DNA of 64,000 bases from Mucilaginibacter sp. OK283 (lineage in GTDB: Bacteria; Bacteroidota; Bacteroidia; Sphingobacteriales; Sphingobacteriaceae). Numbering within the stretch: position 1 is the stretch's first letter; each line of letters starts with the position of its first letter. The stretch covers positions 496,001-560,000 of the forward strand of contig NZ_FODR01000003.1 of the NCBI RefSeq assembly GCF_900110415.1. The letters run 5' to 3'. The notes under the pieces are model-generated. The model did no database searches. It was not told where the DNA came from and saw only the letters and a program-made list of their open reading frames with translations. Both the position numbers and the translations under genes were made by a program. Shown in pieces: positions 9,059-17,035 of this stretch.

Positions 9059-9651
9059 GATAAACTTTCAATGTGATTTTTGATGTGTTTTAGGGCTGTC
9101 GCTTTTCTCTTAACTTCTTCTTCAAAATCATCAACTATTTGAAAATCATTAATCAACCACATAAAATCCTCTTCGCCTAAGTAGCCGGTTAAAGCAATGT
9201 TAATAGCTTCCTGTTGAATTTCCCTGTTGCCGTCAAGTTGGGTTATCTTAATATCGATAGCAAAGGTTCCATCATCAAACTGGTATAAAATATATTGCCA
9301 TGCGCTGGTATCAACTGTTATTTTAATACCTCGTTCGTTTTCCAATTGCACGATACCTTTCCAATCTTTAACCGGTTTGGATGGCAAAAAATGCCAGCCT
9401 TTGCAATTTGGAGCTAAGGCAATCACTTGTTGGGTATATTCCAGCAGATCGATGTTTAGGTTGGGTGAAATAGCCAAAAACTGTAGTTCATCTGTCCATG
9501 GGCCGATCTCCCAGCTAACAGCACCAAGACGGTTCACCCGATCATCCAACTGGTAAATAAGCGTTTGATTATTGGCGTGATCTAAAAGTGCATCGGATAT
9601 GGTTTTAAACCAATCCCAAAACTTGTTGATTTTGTTAGCGTCAAATGCCAT
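9055..9651 (-). CDS. Hypothetical soluble protein
   Basis: Soluble protein of 198 residues, rich in tryptophan and aspartate, with no signal peptide and no membrane segment. Features include NKINKFWDWFKTISDALL at the N-terminus, SWEIGPWTDELQFLAISPN, and a helical lysine/glutamate tail (DDFEEEVKRKATALKHIK). The beginning resembles small Bacteroidota proteins that accompany toxin or immunity genes, but I cannot assign a family. It forms a two-gene unit with the membrane protein at 8732-9058 through an ATGA overlap. Confidence 0.7.
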   Translation of the reverse strand: MAFDANKINKFWDWFKTISDALLDHANNQTLIYQLDDRVNRLGAVSWEIGPWTDELQFLAISPNLNIDLLEYTQQVIALAPNCKGWHFLPSKPVKDWKGIVQLENERGIKITVDTSAWQYILYQFDDGTFAIDIKITQLDGNREIQQEAINIALTGYLGEEDFMWLINDFQIVDDFEEEVKRKATALKHIKNHIESLS

Positions 9652-9687
9652 TTATGAATAAGATAAAGTTTAAGCTAATAGAAAAAC

Positions 9688-9716
9688 TCCCCTTCAGGGG
9701 GCCGGGGGGCTTCGCC
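9688..9716. repeat. GC-rich palindrome CCCCCTGAAGGGGG, copy 2 (inverted)
   Basis: CTCCCCTTCAGGGGGCCGGG is the reverse complement of the element at 8549-8580. It abuts the stop codon of the MarC-family gene (minus strand). The two copies flank the two-gene unit of unknown function. Confidence 0.65.
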
Positions 9717-10285
9717 TAAAGGTGCGTATTGGCCCTAAACAACTTTATCGCTATCGCCAGCAAAATTATCCCAAACGATTTACGCAGTATACTCAACCCA
9801 ACCGGGCCTAAAAGTTTTTCTATCCATTTCACATTTTTAAGCACAAGGTAAACTACAATGGTGTTTAGCACAATGCCTACAATAATGTTTTGGGTTTGAT
9901 ATTGAGATTTTAAAGATAATAGTGTAGTCATGGTTCCCGCACCCGCTATCAGCGGGAAAGCTATGGGCACTATCGATGCAGAAAGCGGTACCTCTTCCTT
10001 AAAAAAGTCGACACCCAATACCATTTCCATGGCGATGATAAAGATCACGAGCGAGCCGGCTATTGCGAAGGAAGAGATATCCAGGCCAATAATGGCCAGC
10101 AGTTCATCGCCCACAAATAAAAATACTACCATTAATATCAGTACCGCTATGCTTGCTTTTTCCGATTCGATGTGCCCTACACGCTGGCGTACCTGTATAA
10201 TTACAGGTATGGCGCCAAGGATGTCAATAATGGCAAACAGGATCATCGTAACAGACAATATTTCCCTGAAAATTAATGGGTGCAT
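9716..10285 (-). CDS. MarC/UPF0056 family integral membrane protein
   Basis: Protein of 189 residues with about six hydrophobic helices. The family signatures include the N-terminal FAIIDILGAIPVII, the central SFAIAGSLVIFIIAMEMVLG and the conserved PIAFPLIAGAGTMTTLLSL. MarC proteins lie in the inner membrane. Their substrate is not established, and the old link to antibiotic resistance has been withdrawn. It is transcribed away from the amino-acid permease terminator upstream and probably forms its own unit. Confidence 0.9.
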   Translation of the reverse strand: MHPLIFREILSVTMILFAIIDILGAIPVIIQVRQRVGHIESEKASIAVLILMVVFLFVGDELLAIIGLDISSFAIAGSLVIFIIAMEMVLGVDFFKEEVPLSASIVPIAFPLIAGAGTMTTLLSLKSQYQTQNIIVGIVLNTIVVYLVLKNVKWIEKLLGPVGLSILRKSFGIILLAIAIKLFRANTHL

Positions 10286-10369
10286 GGCTTTAGGGTTTTG
10301 TGTTTTTTTAACTTTAACCGGAAACTGAGCAAAGTTGCAATTAAAGCTCCGGTATAAAAAGAACTTAAC

Positions 10370-10403
10370 AAAAAAGGTCCTGAATTTTCAGAACCTTTTT
10401 TGT
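10370..10403. terminator. Intrinsic terminator of the APC permease gene
   Basis: AAAAAAGGTCCTGAA and TTCAGAACCTTTTTT pair with one mismatch around a two-base loop and have A/T tracts on both sides. It lies 22 bases past the permease stop on the minus strand and could work in both directions. Confidence 0.8.
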
Positions 10404-10425
10404 TTGTATTGATATTGTTTATCAG

Positions 10426-11982
10426 TTACTCAATAAATTTGGGGTTGATAGGGTCAACGGCGGCTTCAACCTTGCCATGCCTTACATGCGAACGTTTGAC
10501 GCTGTAACCAAAATATACAACAAAGCCTATCAGTAACCAAACAATAAGCCTTGCCCAGTTTTCCCAGCCTTCACTGGCTATCATACATAAGCAAATGATT
10601 GCGCCCAGCGGACAAACCACCATATACCATGGCGTTTTAAACGGACGAACAATATTTGGATCGGTTCTTCTTAAAATGAATATACCCAAGCATACCAGCA
10701 CAAACGCAAACAAGGTACCAATGCTCACCATATCTCCAACATATTTATCCGGAATAAAACCGGCAAATAACGATACGAAAATAAAGAACAACCATTGCGA
10801 TTTGTAAGGGGTACGGTATTTGGGATGTAATTTTGAAAACACTTTAGGGATTAAACCATCGGTGCTCATGGTATAAAATACACGGGTTTGGCCCATCAGC
10901 ATCACCAGGATAACTGAAGAGAAACCTGCAAGGATAGATACCGTTACAAATGACGCCAACCATCCATAGCCAGGCATGGCAGTTTTAATGGCATAGCTCA
11001 CCGATGCTTCTTTACCCTGGATCAGGAAATCTTTATATGATACCAAACCGGTTAATACATGTGAGAACAGGATATATAGAGCTGTACAGATAACCAGTGA
11101 TATCAGGATCCCTTTTGGCATATCGCGTTGTGGGTTTTTAGCTTCCTGCGCCGCGGTTGATACGGCATCAAAACCAATAAAGGCAAAAAATACTACACTC
11201 GCCCCGCGTAATACACCCAGCCAGCCGTGGTTAAAAGTATCGGCATAATCAACAATACCCGCGCTAACTTTAATTTTACCGGCATCGGCAGGAATAGTAT
11301 AAGGGGTATGGAAAGCCGGATTAATAAAATGCCAGCCTAAGCCGATGATCATTAATACAATAGCTACTTTAATTACAACAATGATGTTATTTACAATTGC
11401 CGACTCGGCCGTACCGCGAATTAACAGCAAGGTAAGCAGGAAAAGGATGAGGATAGCGGGCAGATTTACGATACCTCTTGTGCCTAATTCGCCAACGTAC
11501 ATGCCGGCGGTAGTATTTGAGGTTTCCATAAACGAGTGCGACCAGGCGTAGGGAATATGTACATTAAAAAATGTATGCAAAAACTCGTTAAAATACTGCG
11601 ACCAGCCTATCGAAACAGTAGCAGCGCCCAAAGCATATTCGAGCACCAAATCCCAGCCGATGATCCAGGCGATGAACTCGCCCATGGTGGCGTAAGAGTA
11701 GGTGTAGGCTGATCCTGCGATGGGGATCATACTGGCAAATTCTGCGTAACATAAGCCGGCCAATGCGCAACCCGCTGCCGCTATCAGAAATGAAATGGTA
11801 ACAGCCGGACCGGCATGTTCGCCTGCTGCCGCTGCCGTTCGTACAAAGATACCGGCACCTATAATTGCGCCAATACCCAGTGCTATAAGCGATCCAACGC
11901 CTAAAGTTCTTTTAAGCGTTTTCTCCGTTTCTGCCGAAGCAGCCATCAATTGCGCAATAGGTTTTTTAATAAATAACTTCAT
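10426..11982 (-). CDS. APC superfamily amino-acid permease
   Basis: Inner-membrane permease of 518 residues with about 12-13 helices, of the cationic amino acid transporter (YfnA-like) branch. The unwound TM1 motif is IGAIIGAGIFV. The family signature is GFDAVSTAAQEAKNPQRDMP in the TM6-loop region. A C-terminal extra pair of helices precedes the basic cytosolic tail. The substrate is probably an amino acid taken up by proton symport; which one cannot be read from the sequence. It is a single-gene unit with a -7 box 50 bases upstream and a terminator downstream. Confidence 0.92.
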   Translation of the reverse strand: MKLFIKKPIAQLMAASAETEKTLKRTLGVGSLIALGIGAIIGAGIFVRTAAAAGEHAGPAVTISFLIAAAGCALAGLCYAEFASMIPIAGSAYTYSYATMGEFIAWIIGWDLVLEYALGAATVSIGWSQYFNEFLHTFFNVHIPYAWSHSFMETSNTTAGMYVGELGTRGIVNLPAILILFLLTLLLIRGTAESAIVNNIIVVIKVAIVLMIIGLGWHFINPAFHTPYTIPADAGKIKVSAGIVDYADTFNHGWLGVLRGASVVFFAFIGFDAVSTAAQEAKNPQRDMPKGILISLVICTALYILFSHVLTGLVSYKDFLIQGKEASVSYAIKTAMPGYGWLASFVTVSILAGFSSVILVMLMGQTRVFYTMSTDGLIPKVFSKLHPKYRTPYKSQWLFFIFVSLFAGFIPDKYVGDMVSIGTLFAFVLVCLGIFILRRTDPNIVRPFKTPWYMVVCPLGAIICLCMIASEGWENWARLIVWLLIGFVVYFGYSVKRSHVRHGKVEAAVDPINPKFIE

Positions 11983-12031
11983 GTTTAATTAGTAAGATCA
12001 GTCGTAAAAAAATTAAAAATTCACATTTCCC

Positions 12032-12039
12032 CAAACGTA
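12032..12039 (-). promoter_or_regulatory. -7 promoter box of the APC permease
   Basis: TACGTTTG on the minus strand is a perfect TAnnTTTG box, 50 bases before the ATG at 11982. The -33 position is AT-rich without a clear TTG. Confidence 0.45.
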
Positions 12040-12209
12040 CTTAAATTTATTGAAAAGTTAAAGGGCAGAATGTAACAATGGGTGCGAATTAATATCCCAA
12101 ATTATAGTTTGAAAATGAAGCGTTTACAGTTGGGTTCAAACCATGATTAATACTTTGTTGTTACAATATCGCCGGGTAACACGCGCCACATCAGGCCCTG
12201 GTATAGCGA

Positions 12210-12578
12210 TTACTCAAAGTTATGCAGCTTTTTTAATGCTATTAAGCTGTAGGCCGTTGTATAGGTAACCTTCATCGTGTCTGCCTGTATCACATTATTA
12301 TCAAAAATGTATTGTTTTTCTTCCGACAGCACCGTATCCCCTTTTACTTTACAATCAATATAACCCGTTTGGTCATCATAGGTGCCCAATTTAAGGCTGA
12401 AGTTTGCCGAATCGGTAAGGTAGGCGGTAGTGGATGTTTCAAACAAACCCGTGCGGTAAATCTGGATGTACAGGTTGCTGTCTTTAGCTATGGTGTATTT
12501 GAACCTGTTTGGGCTTTTGCCGTTTTTGCAGGAGGCGAGGGCAAGGGCCAGTATAAAAGCTAAATACCGATGATTCAT
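12210..12578 (-). CDS. Small lipoprotein, unknown function
   Basis: Protein of 122 residues with a lipoprotein signal peptide (FILALALASCKNG, Cys17), so an envelope lipoprotein. The mature part looks beta-rich (NLYIQIYRTGLFETST, LKLGTYDDQTGYIDCKVKG) and contains one further cysteine. No family was recognised. It stands alone between the permease promoter and a gene-free stretch. Confidence 0.7.
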   Translation of the reverse strand: MNHRYLAFILALALASCKNGKSPNRFKYTIAKDSNLYIQIYRTGLFETSTTAYLTDSANFSLKLGTYDDQTGYIDCKVKGDTVLSEEKQYIFDNNVIQADTMKVTYTTAYSLIALKKLHNFE

Positions 12579-12979
12579 TGTTTGAGCGCAAAATAATTTG
12601 GAGAGACATCGGTTAATAATTTGAACGAAATCAAAAAAGCGATAATGAACAGGACAGATTTCATGATGCCCAATTTAACTAAAATAGGTTAATAAGATAA
12701 AACGCAACTAAAGATTGACTTTCATTCTGTTTATTCTCAAATTCTGCCAATTCTGATTCAGATAAGTGTTAGGGATAGCAGCGGATACCGGCCAGCGTGG
12801 TTAAGGCCTGTGCAGTATGAGCGGATAGCCCGGCCGCAGGCAACACCCAATTACGTATAAGTGGTGTTTACCCAAACTCAGGGGCCTTTTGAAAAGATAC
12901 CCTGAGCGAAGATCATATGGATGGAAATACTTTTTCATTTAGAGGACGGTACAGAAACACCCTAACCTATCGAGAATGC
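12579..12979. other. Gene-free stretch with repeats
   Basis: About 400 bases without a convincing gene. It holds copy B of the TCTGAATCAG repeat family (12723-12766). It also has two direct copies of AGCGGATA followed by CCGGCC-like sequence (about 12780-12840), a motif often seen between Bacteroidota genes. The plus-strand frame across 12917-13159 is antisense to the membrane-protein gene and not credible. Confidence 0.5.
12723..12766. repeat. Dispersed repeat of the TCTGAATCAG family, copy B
   Basis: CATTCTGTTTATTCTCAAAT followed by TTCTGATTCAGATAAG matches the right arm of copies A (4445-4538) and D (37760-37852). Only one arm is present. Confidence 0.65.
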
Positions 12980-13312
12980 TTATCTCGCGGTAAACTTACT
13001 AATGTCGGTAATTATCACTATAGCAAACCCTATCAGTATAACCAGAAAAAACAGGTGCCCTGCAAAATAATACATTCTAAACCTGTTAAAGGGTTCTTTA
13101 TGTGTGTAACTTTTAATTATATAAAAAAGCCCCATTGGAACAAGTACATAAACTGCTAATACCGGGAGCAGAATGGCAAATGCGCCAATGATTGGATTGA
13201 TGCCGTTAAATAAGGATGAATATAAAGCAATCCATACGCACGTATAAAATGCCAGCCTATAAAAAAGTCTGGATTTTTTATAGTATTTATAAGCACTGTT
13301 ACCGGCTTCCAT
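12980..13312 (-). CDS. Small membrane protein downstream of the amidase
   Basis: Protein of 110 residues with three hydrophobic helices (RLAFYTCVWIALYSSLF, IIGAFAILLPVLAVYVLVPM, FFLVILIGFAIVII) and a basic loop (KSYTHKEPFNRFRMYY). It starts 27 bases after the amidase stop on the same strand, so the two are probably one operon. This small size and context could fit a holin-like or accessory membrane partner, but there is no family evidence. Confidence 0.6.
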   Translation of the reverse strand: MEAGNSAYKYYKKSRLFYRLAFYTCVWIALYSSLFNGINPIIGAFAILLPVLAVYVLVPMGLFYIIKSYTHKEPFNRFRMYYFAGHLFFLVILIGFAIVIITDISKFTAR

Positions 13313-13339
13313 TTAGCTCAAAACTTTTGAATTTAATCT

Positions 13340-14242
13340 CTACTGACCAGCCTTTAAAGACAATAACGAGCTAAATATCCACCCGATGGTTTTAATGCTT
13401 CTTGATTTACCATCTACCTTTTGTAATACCTCGGCCTGGCTGTTTACCAGGTATACTTTACTCCATTGCCCGTTTGTTTCTATCAAGCCCACCTCATAAC
13501 CTTTTGTTAATTTTTTAAGGACAGGGGCATTAGTAGAAAATGAGTTTCTGAAATTGGTGCCATCGGTATTTACCACATAAATTCTGCCTGTATTGTTCGA
13601 ATGGCCATACACATTTGTTTTAAATGTATCCCATGGAAATGCTGGTCCGGGATCTGGTTTGCGCGCCGGGGAGATATCGTCATGGCCAACGGCTGCAATC
13701 AAATGATAGGTATCAAACAATACTTTGCAAAGCTTGTACAGGGCTTGTAACTGGGCATCCGGAAACGTGCGCCAGTAATGGTTGTTTTTGCCCGTCCAAA
13801 ATTTATGCTTATGATCAATTTTCATAAACTTATCGCCGTCGGTAGCCGGGTAAATTTTTACACCGTCGTCTGTTACGCGTTTAAAAGTATTATCTGCCAG
13901 CTTTTCTGCAAAGCCCGGGTTTACAATTTCGATACCTATGGCATGATAGTTAAAACTATCTACCCCATCCCAGGTGCTGGTACCCGCATGATTTGCCCTG
14001 TGATTAAAAGGCACCAGTTGCGTAATGGTGCCATCGGTGTTTAAAACGATATGCGCGGCAATCCTGTCGGGGTTCGAGTGGGTATCAATAAACCAATTTA
14101 TTGCCGATTGTGCGGTATCGGTGGCGGTATAATGAATTACCAGGTAATCGGGATCAATAGGGTCCCTGGCATTCCCGGATTTAGAAATTTTTATTTTTTC
14201 GGCATTCGAGTCGGCTTCTAACCAGTGATTTGTAATTTTCAT
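13340..14242 (-). CDS. N-acetylmuramoyl-L-alanine amidase (Amidase_2) with SH3-like tail
   Basis: Zinc amidase of 300 residues that cleaves the bond between MurNAc and L-alanine. The Amidase_2 domain (about 15-210) has zinc ligands His37 (YLVIHYTATD), His187 and Asp197 (VGHDDISPARKPDPG), plus the NHAGTS and AIGIEIVNPG signatures. A C-terminal SH3b-like domain (about 218-280) would bind peptidoglycan. There is no signal peptide, so it acts in the cytosol on recycled muropeptides (AmpD-like) or is released by other means, as with prophage endolysins. No phage genes lie nearby. A small membrane-protein gene follows 27 bases later. Confidence 0.9.
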   Translation of the reverse strand: MKITNHWLEADSNAEKIKISKSGNARDPIDPDYLVIHYTATDTAQSAINWFIDTHSNPDRIAAHIVLNTDGTITQLVPFNHRANHAGTSTWDGVDSFNYHAIGIEIVNPGFAEKLADNTFKRVTDDGVKIYPATDGDKFMKIDHKHKFWTGKNNHYWRTFPDAQLQALYKLCKVLFDTYHLIAAVGHDDISPARKPDPGPAFPWDTFKTNVYGHSNNTGRIYVVNTDGTNFRNSFSTNAPVLKKLTKGYEVGLIETNGQWSKVYLVNSQAEVLQKVDGKSRSIKTIGWIFSSLLSLKAGQ

Positions 14243-14388
14243 ATAGATGCAGGTAAGGTTTAACTAATTGATTGTGTTTGGGTTATTAAAGGTAGATAGA
14301 AATAATAAAATAAAACCACTTTTCAGATCTTTTTTATAATTGATGATGTTGAAGGGGATATAGGCGGGTATTCGCCATATTTATAAAA

Positions 14389-14396
14389 TAATTTTG
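14389..14396 (+). promoter_or_regulatory. -7 promoter box of the pxp operon
   Basis: TAATTTTG is a perfect TAnnTTTG box. It lies 32 bases before the small frame at 14429 and about 135 before pxpB. No good -33 TTG is seen. Confidence 0.4.
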
Positions 14397-14428
14397 CCCC
14401 GCTTATTATTAAATAAACAGATACTATT

Positions 14429-14524
14429 ATGGGCGTAAAATTTATGGAATCGCGGTATATGATTGCAACTGTAAGCAGTATTGCCGAGATTTATCCAAAT
14501 AAAATTCAGTTGTTTTACAGCTAA
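14429..14524 (+). CDS. Possible 31-residue leader peptide upstream of pxpB
   Basis: An ATG 32 bases past the -7 box opens a frame reading MGVKFMESRYMIATVSSIAE and ending NKIQLFYS. Its stop lies eight bases before the pxpB ATG. The length, position and tight spacing suit a leader peptide or a small co-transcribed protein. There is no recognised family and chance cannot be excluded. Confidence 0.3.
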   Translation: MGVKFMESRYMIATVSSIAEIYPNKIQLFYS

Positions 14525-14532
14525 ACACAGCG

Positions 14533-15249
14533 ATGCCCAACAAAGCGTTCAAAATTTATTATTTAAGCGAAACAGCGGTTACCGTTGAGTTTGGGCAGCA
14601 AATTGCCGAAGAATTGCTAAACGCGGTCAACAGCTTAAACCTGTTGCTTCACCAACAGCCATTTCCGGGTTTTAATACAACGGTGCCGGCCTATTCTACT
14701 TTAACTGTTTTTTATGATCCTGTTATAGTGATCAAATCTGATTTACCGGGCGCAGGCTGCTTTGCCAAGGTATCGGGCTACCTGGATGATTTAAAATTTC
14801 AAAAGAAAACGGCCAAGCCGGCCGGGGGGGATATTATCACGATCCCGGTATGTTATGGTGGCAGTTTTGGTCCTGATTTGGAAGAGGTTGCCGATTCACA
14901 CCATATCAGCATAGCCGAGGTAATTAAATTGCACAACGCGGCCACTTATAAAGTTTACATGATAGGTTTTGTTCCCGGCTTTGCTTATTTAGGCGGTATG
15001 GATGAACGATTGGCAACACCCCGTAAAGCAGCGCCGCGAAAATTGGTACCGGCAGGGGCAGTGGGTATAGCCGGGCAGCAAACGGGCGTATACCCATTGG
15101 ATACACCGGGCGGCTGGCAAATTATTGGGCAAACACCCCTCAAAATGTTCGATCGTGATCGCAGGCAGCCATCGCTGCTAAAGGCTGGTGATATGGTTGT
15201 TTTTAAAGCTATTGATATACAAGAGTTTAATGAATTATTGGCCGGGTAA
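14533..15249 (+). CDS. pxpB: 5-oxoprolinase subunit PxpB (KipI family)
   Basis: Protein of 238 residues; with PxpA and PxpC it forms the ATP-dependent 5-oxoprolinase that opens 5-oxoproline (pyroglutamate) to glutamate. The family signatures are the C-terminal GFVPGFAYLGGMDERLATPR, the loop VPAGAVGIAGQQTGVYP and PGGWQIIGQT. It is the first recognisable gene of the operon pxpB-pxpC-pxpA-NRAMP. Its stop is one base from the pxpC ATG. Like KipI of Bacillus subtilis it belongs to the cyclophilin-like fold group, but regulation of sporulation is not relevant here. Confidence 0.95.
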   Translation: MPNKAFKIYYLSETAVTVEFGQQIAEELLNAVNSLNLLLHQQPFPGFNTTVPAYSTLTVFYDPVIVIKSDLPGAGCFAKVSGYLDDLKFQKKTAKPAGGDIITIPVCYGGSFGPDLEEVADSHHISIAEVIKLHNAATYKVYMIGFVPGFAYLGGMDERLATPRKAAPRKLVPAGAVGIAGQQTGVYPLDTPGGWQIIGQTPLKMFDRDRRQPSLLKAGDMVVFKAIDIQEFNELLAG

Positions 15250-15250
15250 T

Positions 15251-16264
15251 ATGCAGATCAAAATATTAAAACCCGGCTTAATGAGCACCATACAGGATTT
15301 GGGGCGCTACCAATATCTTTCGCAGGCGGTGCCGGTGTCGGGAGCTATGGATACGTTATCGGCCCGTATTGCAAACATGGTCGTTGGTAATGGCGACAAC
15401 GCCGCCGTAATTGAATTTACCTATGCTGACGCGGAATTTATTGCCGAAACCGACCTGCTGATTGCTTATGCAGGTGAGGGCGCGGTATTTCAATCAGGCG
15501 ACCAACCATTATCACCGGAGCGTCCTCTTTTTGTCCCATCGGGAGCCATCATAAAATTAATAAATAACCCATCGGGCAGCCGCACTTACCTGGCCATTGC
15601 CGGTGGCTGGGATGTGCCCGAAATTTTGGGAAGCAAAAGTACCTGCCTGGTCGCCGGGTTTGGCGGGTTGGAAGGCCGGGTGTTAAAACGCGGTGATGTG
15701 CTCATAAATGAGCAAAAATTAACAAGTATTGCACAAGTAATAGTAGAAAAATTCAGAGAAATACAAAAAAGTGTAAAGAAAGATCAGGTTTTTTACCTTC
15801 CATGGAGCATTCCCCGGCGCGCGCATTTGCCGGCCGATGGTAAAACAATAAGGGTGGTGCCGGGTAACGAATTTGGCTGGTTTAATGGCCGCAGCATCGC
15901 CAATTTTTTGTCGGAACCATACATCATTGGCAGGCAAAGTAACCGCATGGGCTACCATTTGGAGGGCGCAGTGATGGAACGTTTAAAAAAGGATGAATTG
16001 TTAAGTACCGCCGTAACACCAGGCACCATACAGGTTACCGGAAACGGCAGCATGGTGCTTTTGATGGCCGATTGCCAAACTACCGGAGGGTATCCGCGAA
16101 TAGCGCAGGTAGCCGCTGTAGATATGACTTTATGCGCCCAGCTTAAACCCGGCGACGCCATTTATTTTAAAGATATCACCCGGCGTGAAGCAGAAATGCT
16201 GTATATTGAACGTGAACAACTATTGCACCAGCTAACCATTGCTGTGCAAAACAAATTTTTATAA
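15251..16264 (+). CDS. pxpC: 5-oxoprolinase subunit PxpC (KipA family)
   Basis: Protein of 337 residues from MQIKILKPGLMSTIQDLGR, the family's conserved N-terminus. A longer frame starting inside pxpB was rejected. Signatures: VPVSGAMD, YLAIAGGWDVPEILGSKST, RQSNRMGYHLEG and DCQTTGGYPRIAQV. It is a biotin-independent carboxylase-like partner of PxpB within the 5-oxoprolinase complex. It sits one base from pxpB and nine bases before pxpA. Confidence 0.95.
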   Translation: MQIKILKPGLMSTIQDLGRYQYLSQAVPVSGAMDTLSARIANMVVGNGDNAAVIEFTYADAEFIAETDLLIAYAGEGAVFQSGDQPLSPERPLFVPSGAIIKLINNPSGSRTYLAIAGGWDVPEILGSKSTCLVAGFGGLEGRVLKRGDVLINEQKLTSIAQVIVEKFREIQKSVKKDQVFYLPWSIPRRAHLPADGKTIRVVPGNEFGWFNGRSIANFLSEPYIIGRQSNRMGYHLEGAVMERLKKDELLSTAVTPGTIQVTGNGSMVLLMADCQTTGGYPRIAQVAAVDMTLCAQLKPGDAIYFKDITRREAEMLYIEREQLLHQLTIAVQNKFL

Positions 16265-16273
16265 AATACTACC

Positions 16274-17035
16274 ATGCAAAGCATAGACCTGAACTGCGAT
16301 ATGGGCGAAGCATTTGGCAACTACCCCATGCCCAACGACGAAACCCTGATGGACTACATTACATCGGCCAACATAGCCTGCGGCTTTCACGCGGGCGACC
16401 CGGAGGTAATGCAGCATACCGTTGGCATGGCGGTAAAAAAAGGCGTGGCCATTGGCGCCCATCCCGGCTTGCCCGATTTGCAGGGCTTTGGCAGGCGCGA
16501 GATGAAGATATCGGCAAATGAGGCCTACCAGATGACCTTGTACCAGGTAGGTGCCCTATCGGGTTTTGTTAAAGCTGCTTACGGTAAACTTCATCACGTA
16601 AAGGCGCATGGGGCATTATACAATATGGCCGCAAAGGATGTTAGCCTGGCCAAAGCCATTGCCGAAGCCGTACACGATTTTGATTCTTCGCTAATATTGT
16701 ACGGACTGGCCAATAGCGAAATGATTACCTGGGCCAAAAAACTGGGTTTGACAACCGCATCCGAAGTATTTGCCGACCGTACTTACCAGGACGACGGGTC
16801 GCTTACCCCGCGTACCCAGAGCAACGCGTTGATAACCGACGAACAGCAATCCATCAGCCAGGTGCTGATGATGGTAAAGCAACAACAGGTGATTTCGGCC
16901 AATAACAAAACCATCAGCCTTAAAGCCGAAACGTTATGCTTGCACGGCGATGGCGCATATGCCGTTGAATTTGCCAAAAAGATAAACGAAAAACTGAAAG
17001 CCGAAGGCATAAGCATTAAAGCACCGGCGCAATAA
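16274..17035 (+). CDS. pxpA: 5-oxoprolinase subunit PxpA (LamB/YcsF family)
   Basis: Protein of 253 residues, full family length. Signatures are DLNCDMGEAFGNY at the N-terminus, NIACGFHAGDP, IGAHPGLPDLQGFGRR, KLHHVKAHGALYNM and the C-terminal LCLHGDGAYAV. It has a TIM-barrel-like fold related to polysaccharide deacetylases and is the catalytic partner of PxpB and PxpC. Its stop codon is directly followed by the ATG of the transporter, so the two are tightly coupled. Confidence 0.96.
   Translation: MQSIDLNCDMGEAFGNYPMPNDETLMDYITSANIACGFHAGDPEVMQHTVGMAVKKGVAIGAHPGLPDLQGFGRREMKISANEAYQMTLYQVGALSGFVKAAYGKLHHVKAHGALYNMAAKDVSLAKAIAEAVHDFDSSLILYGLANSEMITWAKKLGLTTASEVFADRTYQDDGSLTPRTQSNALITDEQQSISQVLMMVKQQQVISANNKTISLKAETLCLHGDGAYAVEFAKKINEKLKAEGISIKAPAQ

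Noticed and set aside
12917..13159. Plus-strand frame of 80 residues
   Set aside because: It is antisense to a three-helix membrane protein that follows the amidase in operon spacing; its own sequence lacks any protein-like feature.
13340..14242. Amidase as a prophage endolysin
   Set aside because: It lacks a nearby phage gene; the small membrane protein downstream might be a holin, but that alone is not enough.
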